A stretch of 64,000 nt of DNA from Serilophus lunatus (taxonomy: Eukaryota; Chordata; Aves; Passeriformes; Eurylaimidae). Positions 36,791 to 48,639 of this stretch are shown one piece after another (position 1 is the stretch's first letter; the number at the start of each line of letters is the position of its first letter). The stretch covers positions 1,486,145 to 1,550,144 of the forward strand of contig VXBA01006210.1 of assembly GCA_013399895.1 (NCBI GenBank). Reading direction: 5' to 3'. The notes under the pieces were generated by a model. That model was not told the DNA's origin. It made no database searches and saw only the letters and a list, made by a program, of their open reading frames with translations. The translations under genes were made by a program, and so were the position numbers.

Positions 36791-38991
36791 TCACACCTAC
36801 ACTACAGGAAGAGGAGTATTTGTAAGAAAAAATATGGGGGACACCTTTTAATTCTCATAGAAGCATTATCATGGGAAGCCTTCTTACAACAACTGAGTGA
36901 GAACAAGTTAAATATTTTGTTTCAAAGGGATTATCCCTGCCCAACAGGGAACAGCCGGCATAAAACATTGATCCACTTCCCATTGCAAACAAGAGCCAAA
37001 CTCCCGTTGATTTCATTTGTACATCATCAAGCTCTTATTAAGTCCATGGAAAGCTTTGCACAACTTCTCTCCTTGTCTTGCTTCCCTTGTACATAGGCCT
37101 GACCCTCTCTGGCCCTGGAGAACCCAAGCTAAGTGTGCCTGTAGTGAAACTGAAAGCATTTTAAGGTATAAATATGTTAAATAGTGTAACAGCTTTTTCC
37201 AGATATGTTTAACTGGGGAGTACATCTCAACTAAACTAACTTCACTACCCCACTAACTTCAGTCTAGTCCGTCTGTCCGGATAAGCAAATTAGAAGCAGC
37301 AAGATGTATCCAGGATCTTGACTCACTAAAATGAGCCAGTTTCTTGGGGGTTTTTTAATGGGTTAATACAATTCCTCTCTAGGTTGTATTTCATTCCTGT
37401 GTTCAGCCACTTGAAAAGGAGCATTTCAAGTTTTGTGTACAGTTATATTGCAGTATATTTAGTAGAAGAGCACCAGTTACTGAGATGTGTTGAAAGACAT
37501 CATTCCCAGATCTGGCAGCGGCCACAAACCTCTTACATCCTTTCCAGAGCATTCACATCAAGGCATATATGAACATAGAACTGTTTAGAGAACATATGTA
37601 AAGTACAAAAAGAACAAGACATTTTTTAGGATCCTACTCTTTACATTGATAGACTTCCTGTCACCCACATCCAGTTCTTTCATGGTTATATTGTTTGAGT
37701 GTGTTTCTGCTAAGTGGCAGAGCAGGCCTAAACTATTAGTGCCTGGGGATTGGAAAAAAAAGCAATAATAAGTGGTTGGGTTATTAAGAGCTTCATTGTA
37801 TGTGATAGTGGAAAAACTGGGCTTGTACTGTTATATGTCATCTCAAAGTTAGTACTGTGAAGAAGATGTTTTCATATCCTTTCTAATACTTTGAGATAGA
37901 TCAAAATTTATCATAGCTGTCTTCATTTTTACTTGGTTAATAATGAATGATCAGTGAAACATTTTGGAATGGGAAAAGCTAGATGATTCATATAACCTCT
38001 GCTGTGAAGGGGTTTCAAAGTTTAAAACATACAAAGAGAAGTAAAAGTAGCTGTATCTTTTGCACAATTTATAAAAGCCAAAAAAATACGTAGGAGAGCT
38101 GAGAAGTTTTAATTGAATAACACCATTTGTGAGATTGTCACGCAGGTTTGAATTTTTTTCTCATCAGATTGAGTTCCATTGTTCAACATTTGCATGAGTT
38201 CTCAAACAGTGAAACTATCTCTGTGGACCTTTTTTTGACTTCATGACTATCATGACATTCAGTGATGAAAGTCATCCTCTGATGATAGTGGTGTGACTAT
38301 GTGAGTGTTATACTAACCACAGTTTTTAACTGCTAGGGAAGGTGCTGTTTAAAAAGCTGTTTCTTCTTCTTCATTATTAAAACTGATTATGGATAACAAG
38401 GTATCCAGAAACTTCACCATAGTGTTCCTGTTACGAATGCACCTCTGATAAGTCTGCACTAAGAATAAAGGACCAAATTCTCTCCTGGAATTTAAATCAC
38501 AATTTCTTTGGTGTTTGTTGAGCTTCCACTATCTGTTGCAGCAGAGACGTTGGCTACTAGTACAGAGTTCATGGACAAAAACTTGTCTTCACCCCTCCAA
38601 ATTGTACAGTCAATGTTTGGAGACTTCTTTTTTCTTTGTGACAGTGCACAGAAAGAAGTATAATATGATGTATGCATGATTTCATCACAAAGCTTCAACC
38701 TTTGGAGCCTGTGGGTAGGGTTAGGGTAACCCATTCAGGTAGTCTATAGTAATAACTTTCATTCCTATTGCATCATTTTCATGAGTGTGTAAGGGTCCTG
38801 TCTCTGAAAGGCTGGACATGCTGGACCACTATTTGAGGCCAGTAGTAGTCCTAGTGCGTTTGGATCGTTAGAGTCACTTCTTTTGAACTTTATAGCTAGC
38901 TAAAAATTTGAGATATTCTAGGTTATGCTAATTATGAGGACAAAGTATTATGAGAGTCACAAACTGCTTTTATGTAATTCTATGTATTTAC

Positions 38992-39008
38992 AAAAAAAAA
39001 AAAAAAAA
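38992..39008. repeat. A17 homopolymer
   Basis: Seventeen consecutive A residues preceded by TATGTATTTAC and followed by GGACAAAG. No retrocopy body or AATAAA signal lies directly upstream, so it is recorded only as a homopolymer. Confidence 0.95.
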
Positions 39009-41074
39009 GGACAAAGATCTGTTTTTCTGACCACAGGAAAAGTTAAACAGTTATAAAGATAAAATTATTTTACCCGATTGTCTGTGAAACCTCTTTCAGC
39101 CAGAACTCATTCCTTATGCTCACCCTTGTCCTCTCATGAGGATGCACTGTCTGCATGTTATGCCAGCTCTCCTCATTTCTGCAGTGCTTCTGTGGCTTTT
39201 CTTCCCACCCAGTCTGGTGGTCTCTCAGTGCAATATTCAGGAGACACGCTTCTCTCATAGTTCCTGTCTCTCAAAGGCCTTGCCTTTGCTATGAGCAGTG
39301 ACATGTGCCTACACTTTGCTTTGAAGATTGAATATCTTCACTGAGGAGTTGAGTTGGTCTTCTCAGCTAGTTCAGCTGAAGCAAACGACTACAACCACCA
39401 GCTCTGACATTTTATCCATACAGTTCTACATCTGGTTTATATAAAAATTATTCCCATAATTCCCTGCCATCATAAAAAAGCAAGCCTGAAAATAAGAGGA
39501 ATAAACATAGAGTGGTTTAGAGTTGTATACTAGGAATAATTAAGTTTTTAGTAAGAGGCTTCTGTCATTTCTCTATTTTCACTCACCATGAGGAGGACAG
39601 CATGTTCTCATCTCTGTGGAGTCACATAAATTACTTGATTAAAGTGCATGTTACAGAGCTGAATCTGGGCATTTGGAACTTCCTTGCTGTTCTCTCAAGG
39701 TATTTGTATGATAGATGAGGGGAAAAAAAGCCCTGTACTTAGTTCATCTTGTTGTGTTGTAGATATATTTTCCACACATTTGCAAATAGAGTAAAGAACA
39801 AGAGTTCTTCAGCTATTTAAAGTCTTTGAAAGAAGAAAGGCAGATTAGATTACAGCAGCCTACAATGTGCGTGGCACAAAAATGTCAGTTTTAATGGCAA
39901 AGTTCAGGATAAAACTGTGTCAGCTAATTTAATCATTTACCATGAAATACCAGTTATCTTAATCTTACATGCAGTCCTTAAGTCTCCTGCATATTTTTGT
40001 GTAATTGAATCCTGACCCTAAAAGGGAGGAAGCAGGGAATTTGCTTTTTAGTGAATAGTTAGACTCTAAATGTTCCAGTTTATAAATTGTATTTGCAACA
40101 TTTTCAGGTACTTTAATAGTGAGCAGCTAGTATTTCTGATAAGTCTATTTTTTCTCTATTTCATATTTGTTTTCCATGTTACAGAAATCATATTAGTATT
40201 CAGTTTCTATGGAACTTAACTGAGCTCTCTGGAAAAAGTGCAAATATTGCTCACAGAACTTAAGGCAAATAAATTAGTATCTAACCCAGATGACACATTT
40301 TATTCATGTGGTTTACTTCCCATCTAGATACCTGATGTATTACTTCATCAGCAAGCTCAACAAAGCCAAAATGTCTTCATTTTCCTTCAAAGCAAGAGCT
40401 CTAAGAGCAGTGTGATGGAAGTATTGGTCTTCTGTGGCCAGCCGGCGAGAACCCATCAACAGCTGTGATGAGCAGAGCAGACATGGGGAGACAGGAGGCA
40501 GCTGAAGCCAAAGAGGACCCACGCCTGAAGCTGTGTCTGTATGATTGGAGCAGAGAGAGGCCAGGACCCAAGGAAATCCCAGCAGCAAGGGAAAAAAACA
40601 GATTGACTCTCAGTGACTCATTTAGCTCCTGGATTGGACAGATCTCTCCCCTGCTGGCAATTTGGCTGAGCATCAATGGACAGATACCAGGATGAATAGC
40701 TTAAAATAATTAGGGGTTGGGAATTTGCAAAACTGCTAGCCATCCAATTCTTTACTGTGCAACACGAGGCACAAAAAAGAAATTACATTTAGGTTATTAA
40801 ATATTAAGTCAGTGGATTTACCTCCATTTGGTGCAGAACAGGAAATTGGATAAAATTCAACATTTGTATCATTGTGTTGATGGTCTGTTTATCACTGAAC
40901 AAGTAAATGCCTTTTGGCAGGTCAGGCTCTTTGACACATGGGGCAAATGTGTGCTTGATTTCTCCCAAACAGAAGAATTAATATAATAATAATTAACACA
41001 GATGAGAACAGAATTAAAATCAAGTACAGTCAGGAGTTCAGTTTAATGCCAGATGTATCACATTCTAGATGTTC

Positions 41075-41150
41075 TGGGGCCAGATTTTTTCCTGTTGAAG
41101 GTAGTGAGGATTTTGCCATTGGCACTTATGGGACCTGAAGTGGGCCTTGC
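41075..41150 (+). repeat. Fragment of an old amniote interspersed repeat
   Basis: GGGGCCAGATTTTTTCCTGT, then GTGAGGATTTTGCCATTGGC and TTATGGGACCTGAAG resemble a palindromic repeat common in turtle and crocodilian DNA, recognisable by GGATTTTGCCATTGACTTCA and CAATGGGA elements. I cannot name the family. Weaker look-alikes occur near 34450 (GGCCCAATCCTGCAGTC) and 58330 (GCTGAAGTCAGTAGAGTTGC, ATAAAACTCGATACTGC). Confidence 0.42.
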
Positions 41151-41741
41151 ATGCAGAGAGCCAGTATTCCCTGTACTTTCTATTTAATGTGCAAACCCAG
41201 AAGTAACTGGCTCATTTAGTATCAGTAAAGGTCAGTTAAAATTATAGAGACATCCTTTGGAGCAAATCCTCTGCCTTGTATTTGCATATTTATAAATTAG
41301 AGATTATGACAGGCTATTTCATTTATTAGAGCAGCATCACTATAGTTAATAATCTGTCAGTATTTCCATTATAAACCCCGTTTTTCAGTGCTTTAATTTC
41401 TCAGCCATTTAAAATCACATCAGGAAACAAGTTGGTCTTATGTAGCCAGCCAGGTACAATTTTTTTTTTTGTTTTGGGTTATTTTCAATAATAAATACTG
41501 TTCATCATATAGGCAGATAAGCCACAGCATTTCTACTGGAAGGAAATAACGAAGTGAGTAAATTAATTGTGGCTTTGTTTTTCTTTAGGAAAGATGGAAA
41601 AACAGGGATTTGACCAATCATGTCAACTAAGGCTTCTTATTTGAAGAACAGTTTTTTAAGCAACTTTCAGAGGAAAACTGGTTCTCAGTGTGACATCAGG
41701 TTGCTGCTTGCTTGCCAGTGGTGACCAAGGTAAACAGGTGA

Positions 41742-42513
41742 GGATGGTTCCCCTGTCTCTCAGAAATGTCTTGTCTGCGAGAGTCACGGGTGAAGCACAA
41801 CAGGCAAGAAAGCACTGAACGTAAAAGAAGAGCCTTTAGAAGTAACAGGAGCCCAAGTTACAAATTCAAAAAGCTGGCCTCTTTGTAAGTGTCTTTCATA
41901 TGCAAAGAAGTACTGTACTGACTTTATTGCTGGTATTTGCAGTAGAGAAATGCGGTTGCTCAGGCTTTGGGGGCAGTTGTGAAGCTACCTTGCGCTATGT
42001 CCGTGAACTGAACAGTATAGCTCATTTAATCAACCTCACATCGTGCTCCTTCCAAACAGCTCCACTTCGCTTTCATAGACATATTAGTTCACTAAAAATA
42101 ACTGCCTGGCAAGGCCAAATGTTTAGACTAAAATGCCAATTTTTAACTTATTAGGGCAGCAAAAAGTTACTCTTCAGAATAACTAAAAGAAGCTGGTCTT
42201 GCACAATAACCTCTTGCCCTACGAAAAGAGAAACAGTCCAAATAGAAACTCCTGGGGAGTAGTTTGTTTCCAAGGTCTTGAAAAATCATTTGCTGCCATG
42301 GTAACTGAAAAGTTAAAAATCAAATTCATGAAGAGAAAAAAGAAATTAAGCTATGTGCAAAATGTTTGTCGTTCTTTGATACTGCCTCACAAACACATGG
42401 TTGGAGGTGGGAACACAGTCCGTATTTTCCATCTTTTCCATCATAAAGCTCTTTGTGAACAACTGAAGACTCCAAGGAAACTATCAATTGCAAGCCAGAA
42501 ACACTACTGAAAC
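41742..42513 (+). other. Cluster of plus-strand small open frames with splice-like borders; status unknown
   Basis: Three plus-strand frames follow closely. The first (ATG at 41766, stop at 41886-41888) encodes 40 residues rich in Arg, Lys and Ser. It is bordered by a good acceptor-like tract (TTCCCCTGTCTCTCAG, ending at 41763) and a donor-like TTTGTAAGTG (GT at 41885-41886), giving a candidate exon of 121 nt. The second (ATG at 41900, 84 residues) starts with a hydrophobic stretch (TVLTLLLVFAV) followed by several Cys, resembling a secreted peptide. The third opens at 42199 for 103 codons (TTG start, rich in Lys and Arg). CpGs are noticeably more frequent here than in flanking DNA. I recognise no protein family. 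It could be a lncRNA, a small coding locus, a conserved element or chance. Confidence 0.25.
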
Positions 42514-45500
42514 ATCATATACAGTCCACTTGGTGCATAGAAGCTAATGAACTATGCCCTAGACAAGACCCAGGGCTCGGCCTCTGTGTTGTCTTCTGTG
42601 AATTTTGACTGAATTAAGATTAACAGCAAGTGTAGAAATTATATTAACAAGAATTGTTTTAAGTACATGTGAGATAATGTTGCAACAAAAAGTCTATGAT
42701 ATTAAAGCCCCCAAATCCAAATGGTGAGCCAGAATTAAATCTGGCCTCTCATCAACATCATGAGAAGCAAGAACCCAGGTCAAGACACTCCACTCAAGCT
42801 TGTGGAAAATCTGTTCCAAATCCAAGTGGCGAAGGCTCACCATCAGCACATTCTTAAAACAACAGTATCTGGGGTATTTTTGTAACTTAAAGTTCATTTT
42901 CCAGATTCCTTCCAGAGTTGCCATTGAAAAGAACAATCTTCCTTCCCCAGGCATATCACAGTGGTTTTTCAGCCAAAAATTATCTCTGGTCATGATAAGT
43001 GATCATAACTCAGAAGCAGGTGGACTACAGAAATTCTAGCTGTGCTGAATACAAAATTACTTTAACACTTTATAAAGCAGGTGTAACCCAAAGTAGCAGT
43101 GGGGAAGGGAGGGGCTGCCAAACATGTTTAAAATGTCATACATTTTAAAATGAAGTATGAAGTATTATGTGCTGTCTGCTGGAAGCTCACTCCAGACTCA
43201 ATAAGCAATCTGTACAGTATTGTTCACTACATATATTTGTTATGTTTTGTCTTTAATTTGCAGTGACACAAAATCTTGCATAACCAATTAGCAAGCATCT
43301 TTGAATATTAAAAATAATAGTTATTATGTAATTAGTCAACAGGATGTATGTAATTGTGTAATACCAGCATGCCTGGGTGTGGTTAAGTACCTAGGTAGAA
43401 TGCCAACTCTCATCTAGATGTAGTGTTTTAAAATTACACAACAATATACACCCTGGGTGGATACCGTAATTATATTTTACATTTAAACAATGGCTACATT
43501 AGCAAAATAGAATTTATTATTTTTAAAAATATCTTCCCACAGGCATGGATCATAGTAGATGATGGTAATAATATTGCTCAAATAGACTATCTTCCATCTC
43601 CCAAGGGACTGAGGCTTCTTAATACACATACAAACAGGAGACAGAAACAAGGCATAAAGAGCCCTTCATTCACTTGCGGCATGAAACGGCCCCAAAACGG
43701 ACATGTGACAATTGCTGAATCTTACCAGTGTATGGTTAATTGAAGGCAGAAAATGAACTAGAAGAACTTTCTCATGAAGAATCACATGAGATTAAATAGA
43801 AATGTGACTAGAACTGTTATGTTTTTATGACTTGACAGACATCAGGACATCTCTTAAACCATAGCAGGAACAGAACCACACAGTGGATCAAATTCTTCTT
43901 TGAACTTACCCAGGAGTACCTAGGTTACAGCCATCAAATGTCTTGAGTACATTAGTTAATTCTGATCTCTGTTAAGATACTGCCAATATGGTTCAAAGGT
44001 CTTCTGCGCTCCTGGCCGAAACATCCCTGCCTGGTCATCACTCAATCTTCCTGTGGAACATCTTCAGTGACTGATAGGCGTGCACTTCACTGGGGCTGGC
44101 ACTACAGAGATGGTAAGATCTGCAGTGCAAACAGAAAACATGGATGGTTCTTGTACATGGCTCACCAGTATTTTCTCTCTTTTTATACGGATTCAAGGTG
44201 AGAAATCCAGAAGAATGGAAAAGTGAAAATTCCAACACAAAATAAAAAGTCACACGAAAACCCTAAGCTATGACTCATCATAAATATAAAATGTCAGAGC
44301 CTAAAGCTGGGGGTTTTTTTCATGTGCCTGGATGCAGAAGGGTGAGGTGCCCTTTAAGGATGATTTTATCTTTTACTTTTGAGTCTGAAGATCTTGGATG
44401 TGGTTTGGCAAGTTCAGAGAAATATTTATGATAAAGTTGAGCTGCCGTCTGGAAACATTACATATAGAGATGTAAGAAAGCTTAAGGAGAAAACTGCAGA
44501 TGCTGGAAGAAGAATTAACAATGCACGTGAATGAGGTTAAAAATTGCAGACAATTAGCTACTAGATGCCTCCTACTAAATAAATCATCAAAGACTTGACT
44601 ACTGCTTCCAGGTTTCTACAACAATATTAGCTCATTGGAACAGTCAAAAAGATGTTAATTTGGCTAAAGTTTTAGAAATGTGCTATTCTTGTTTGAATTA
44701 ACGAATCAACCAACAAGGCCAATGTACACTCTCTTGCCAAGGCTAGTTTCTAGAGAAGATACTATATTTATTGCTCAGGATCAAGGGCCCCATGATATGG
44801 AAAATAAGCCTCTTTGTGTTAAATGAAAGCTAGATAGGAAAGAAAAGCAACCTGAGCTTGTTATGGAATCTCAGATCTCATGTCAGCATTCAATAAAGCA
44901 CTTTGGATGTCCAATTTAATAGAGAAGCACAATATCTTTTTCCTGTATGCCTCCACAGATCAGGTCTAGCTCTGTTCTCATTTAGAAAGAATTGCTTCTA
45001 ACAGGCATGCAGTCAGTCTTTTACTGTGGTTTTACTCAACTGTAAATTCAGTGCTAAGTTTCTCCCAAGAAAAAGAGAGGTAAAGTGGTAAGAGACAGGA
45101 GTCTATGCATTCAACTTTCTACCCTCCTATTACTTGCTGCTGATAGAACCAATCCTTTGGCTTTTCAAAAACTTCTTAATTTGTCTGGCCTTTCTTTAGA
45201 GTTGACTGGTATAAAAAAATGCTCACCTTGACCTTCTTTATTGCTACATCTAGGCAGCTCACCACAGTTGTACTCTTTTTTACTGCTTGAGATTTACTTG
45301 TGTCCCTGGTGTGTTGTGATAAGCCTCTGAATGTCACTGCTGTGAAGGTTTTGTTCTTCTCAAAGACTCTCCTGAGGTTCAGTGAAGGCAAGTAAGGTTT
45401 GCTTTGGTTGAAAAATAAATTCTATGTGCCACTATTTTAAAGGAAAATATGCAAAGTGTTGGTTAAATTTAACAGGAAATTGGAATGTTTGACTTGTCAC

Positions 45501-48500
45501 AAGACCAGTTTGTACTATGTGGACTTCTGACATTGCTCATAGTAGGTGGACCTCACCCCATGGTGAGGGCCAGGTCAAGGCCCAATTATCATGCATATGC
45601 AATTTAAACTACCTTCAGAGTTAGTCTAAAGTGCTGCATAAGGCTCACTTAGCAGTATAAAATAAGGAACATGATCTGGAAAACACTAGAGAGAAATGCT
45701 TAAGTTTTGCACATCAAAAAGGCTAATTAGAAATGCTTTTCTTTTATAACTAATAAGCCAAGCATATTGACATTAATTATATGAAATATACAAGGTTTGG
45801 AGTAATCTACTGAAGAGCACAGATGTATACCAAATCCTATGCAAATGAGCGTGTGCAACTATTCTTGAGGTAACAAACTTATTTCTAAAAATAAGCTGTG
45901 TGTTCAGGTTTCTTTTTAATGGGTGAAACATCACAAAAGATTTCTCTCTCTCTCTTGCTCTTTCTCAATGTACTGAGTTAGTTATATCTGTATCACAGCC
46001 TAACATGCATTCTAGGATCTTGGAGCAGATTTTTCCTCTACCTGAGCAGTTCTCTTTGCTTTAGTAGTAGTTCTGTAGTTTAATAGTAGTAGTTCTATCA
46101 GTTTAGATCACTGTAAGAGCAGAATCAGTTGTCTGGTGGTGAAATTCCTGTGATCATTGTAGATTATCACCTGTCTGAGCTGTGTTGGGACCGGTAAGCT
46201 TCCTGGAGCACGCTCCACGATCTCCCAACCATCCTACAAATGCCAGGGTTTAGCACTTTTGCTCTTAGAAATAACCATCTACAAGGGCAAATGATGGCAG
46301 TGAATTATTGCTCTCTCCCATCAGCAGCAGAGAATGTTGATGTTGGCACTGCTGGTTCAACTTCTTGAATTCTCAAAATTTTGCTCAAAATCGTCTCAAA
46401 ATTTCACAGGTATATTCAGAACTACTGTGTCTGCACAAATTGCAAAAAGCTCATGGTGTAGTGTCTATTTTCATCTCTCACATTCAAGCCCATTAAAGGA
46501 GTTGAGAAAAACTATTCAGTGCTGTGGGCAATGAAGAACAAAGAAGTTCCATTTAGATGAAATGCAGGTATCATTAAAGACCTCTGAAAAGTAGGAAAAA
46601 ATATTTGTACTCTATCACGACAGCAGAAATCTCTATATAGTCTCAAGAATTTTCAAAAACGGGCCTTCTGTCTAGTTTGAAGATTTTGGTAACCTACCAG
46701 ATGCTACCCATGGATCTGAACAAGATTTCCTGAGCCATGGATTACTGTGAGGGTATGTAACACTGGCCAAACTTCAACCTTTGACCTTTTCTTACATTTC
46801 CACTTTTGAACATCGACTACTGGTAATTATCAAACATAAAATATTGGAATAATTGTATTTTTGTTCAACCTAGTGTTCTTGGTCTTCGTTTTTTATGTTT
46901 CCATCATTTTTATTAAGTCTAAAAAGGAGACAGCTTCTGTCCTAATTGCACTGTCATATGGAAAAGCAACAATTTTTACTGACCCTGGTCACCCAAGGGC
47001 ATCCTTTTACTAGAGACACCTCTGACACATGGATCTATGTTGGCTGACATGATAGAAACAGCACTTTGTAAAAGAAACCAACTTGTAGTTGCATAGTGTT
47101 TAGTGGCACCTAAATGCAGAAAAGAATTGCAGGATTGGAAGCATCAGGAGACTATCGGTTGGGAAGTTGGAGTGAAAGTTTTTATATATAATTTCAGCTG
47201 TTTAAGACACAGATGGTTCTGTTAGTAACTATTCCTTGCATATAGATCAGAATTCTAAAGACCTTATGTCTGCTTTGGATAAAAGTATGTAAAAAAACCT
47301 CCTGAGCATTCACCTTTGGTGTGCAGTCAGGAAATTAGAAGGAAAAGGAGCTGTTACGCCTGTGAAATTAAATTGGACTCAAAGATAATTTAGGAAGATA
47401 ATAAAGGTGAAAGTTCAGAATCTTTCTGACCTAGTGTGATATCTGTACAAAGCATATTGACCTGCTTTCTAACATTCTTGTTCTTGCTTGAAACCTAAAA
47501 TTTGGTTTCAAATAAAAATCAATTCCTACCAGTTCATATAATACAAGTACTTTATTGAATTCTGACTGAAGCAGTGTTGCTCAGAGATGAGGGGCCAAGT
47601 CCTGGCCTTGTGGCATGGACAGTTTCCAGACCACAGGCAATTCTGACCTCACAGGAAGGTGAAGGAGTGGACAAAAAAAGCGAAGTCGCAAATGAAAACT
47701 TTGTATTCCTTTCTAGCACTACTGATTTTCTGATGAAATTTTCAAAGTTTGGGTTGAGTGTCAAGGAAAACAGAATAGGAACAATCAGCTTTGCAAGGAG
47801 AAACCAAGGCACCAGGTAAGACAACAACCAGGCAGGAGAAGAGATTCAGGGGCAAGGGGAGAGAGGAAGGAAGGCAAGCTCATGGAGGTGGTCTGACTGT
47901 CATCAGGGTGTACAGGGAAGGGAGAGACTGCTAGTAGATGAAGAGACTGGTTAGGTCATATGTGGAGGCCATAAAATGGGTGCTGAGGGATGAGGTGATG
48001 GAATCTCCTGTCTGGAAAGAAATGAAGAGAGCAGTAAAACTCCTGGGTTGGCATTGTGGTGGGGCATAGGGAAGAACGGGGCCCCTTCTGCACATCCCAG
48101 CTGAGTGCACCTCAGCTCAGGAATGAGGGGGTTTTTTGCCTCTGGGTTTATGACCTTATTTTAAAAATAAAAAAAAAGAGAGAAGCCTATATTTCTTACT
48201 ATTTGACTGGGGAAGCAAGAGCTCAACAGTGAAGAAGGAGTCCTTCTACCTCCTGACAAAAAGCTAGATAAGGTTGAATCAAAGGTTTCGCTTGGGGCTT
48301 TCCTGATGGCCACCTCTGCCCCATGAGTAACACCCCTGTCGCTGCTTGGGCTTGGCAGGGCAGTGAGAGTGCCAAACACCTCTCGAGTGATGAGGGGTGT
48401 ATGTGGGAGTGAGGTTTATGCTAGTTAATTAGCAGCACTTTGGTGGTTTCTGTAGCCCACAGTAACCTTCACAAGACCTGCAGTGAAGGAGAGGTATTTG

Positions 48501-48639
48501 GGGATCTGTGGTGGAAGCTGCAAGTTTATTTATTTGAGCCTTTCTTGATTTGAGCATTGAGTGCATTGCTTTTCCTGCTCCCTTTAGAGACCATGCCATG
48601 AGGTGCCAGGCTGGCACCCCAGTGTCAAAAGGAAAGGAG
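42514..48639. other. Unique AT-rich non-coding sequence
   Basis: No gene is recognised. 43.14-43.56 kb is dense in TAATTA and ATTTAAA motifs and free of repeats, as in many conserved non-coding elements. 47.57-47.82 kb has overlapping frames on both strands (81 and 91 codons), and a stretch at 47717-47815 lies between a TTCCTTTCTAG acceptor-like and a CAGGTAAG donor-like motif. 47.83-47.88 kb is purine-rich. 48.06-48.6 kb is more GC-rich without identifiable content. Confidence 0.6.
45938..45966. repeat. CT-rich simple repeat
   Basis: TTTCTCTCTCTCTC followed by TTGCTCTTTCTC. Pyrimidine tract without a coding association. Confidence 0.85.

Larger units (their letters stand above)
30291..41074. 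other. Unique AT-rich non-coding sequence
   Basis: No gene is recognised, apart from the weak MIR-like and old-repeat fragments listed separately. The largest frames are 124 codons at 36722-37096 (plus, starting in a G/T-rich tract), 109 codons at 31460-31789 (minus) and 104 codons at 34872-35186 (minus, over a T-rich tract). None shows a domain or a plausible splice context. A T14 run is at 34994-35007. A short TAGGGTTAGGGTAACCC stretch at 38715-38731 has two telomere-type units only. Confidence 0.65.

Noticed and set aside
36722..37096. 124-codon frame with a hydrophobic N-terminus resembling a signal peptide
   Set aside because: The hydrophobic start is a G/T-rich low-complexity tract, and the rest shows no domain.
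38712..38731. Telomere-like GGGTAGGGTTAGGGTAACCC
   Set aside because: Only about two TTAGGG units, too few for an interstitial telomeric block.
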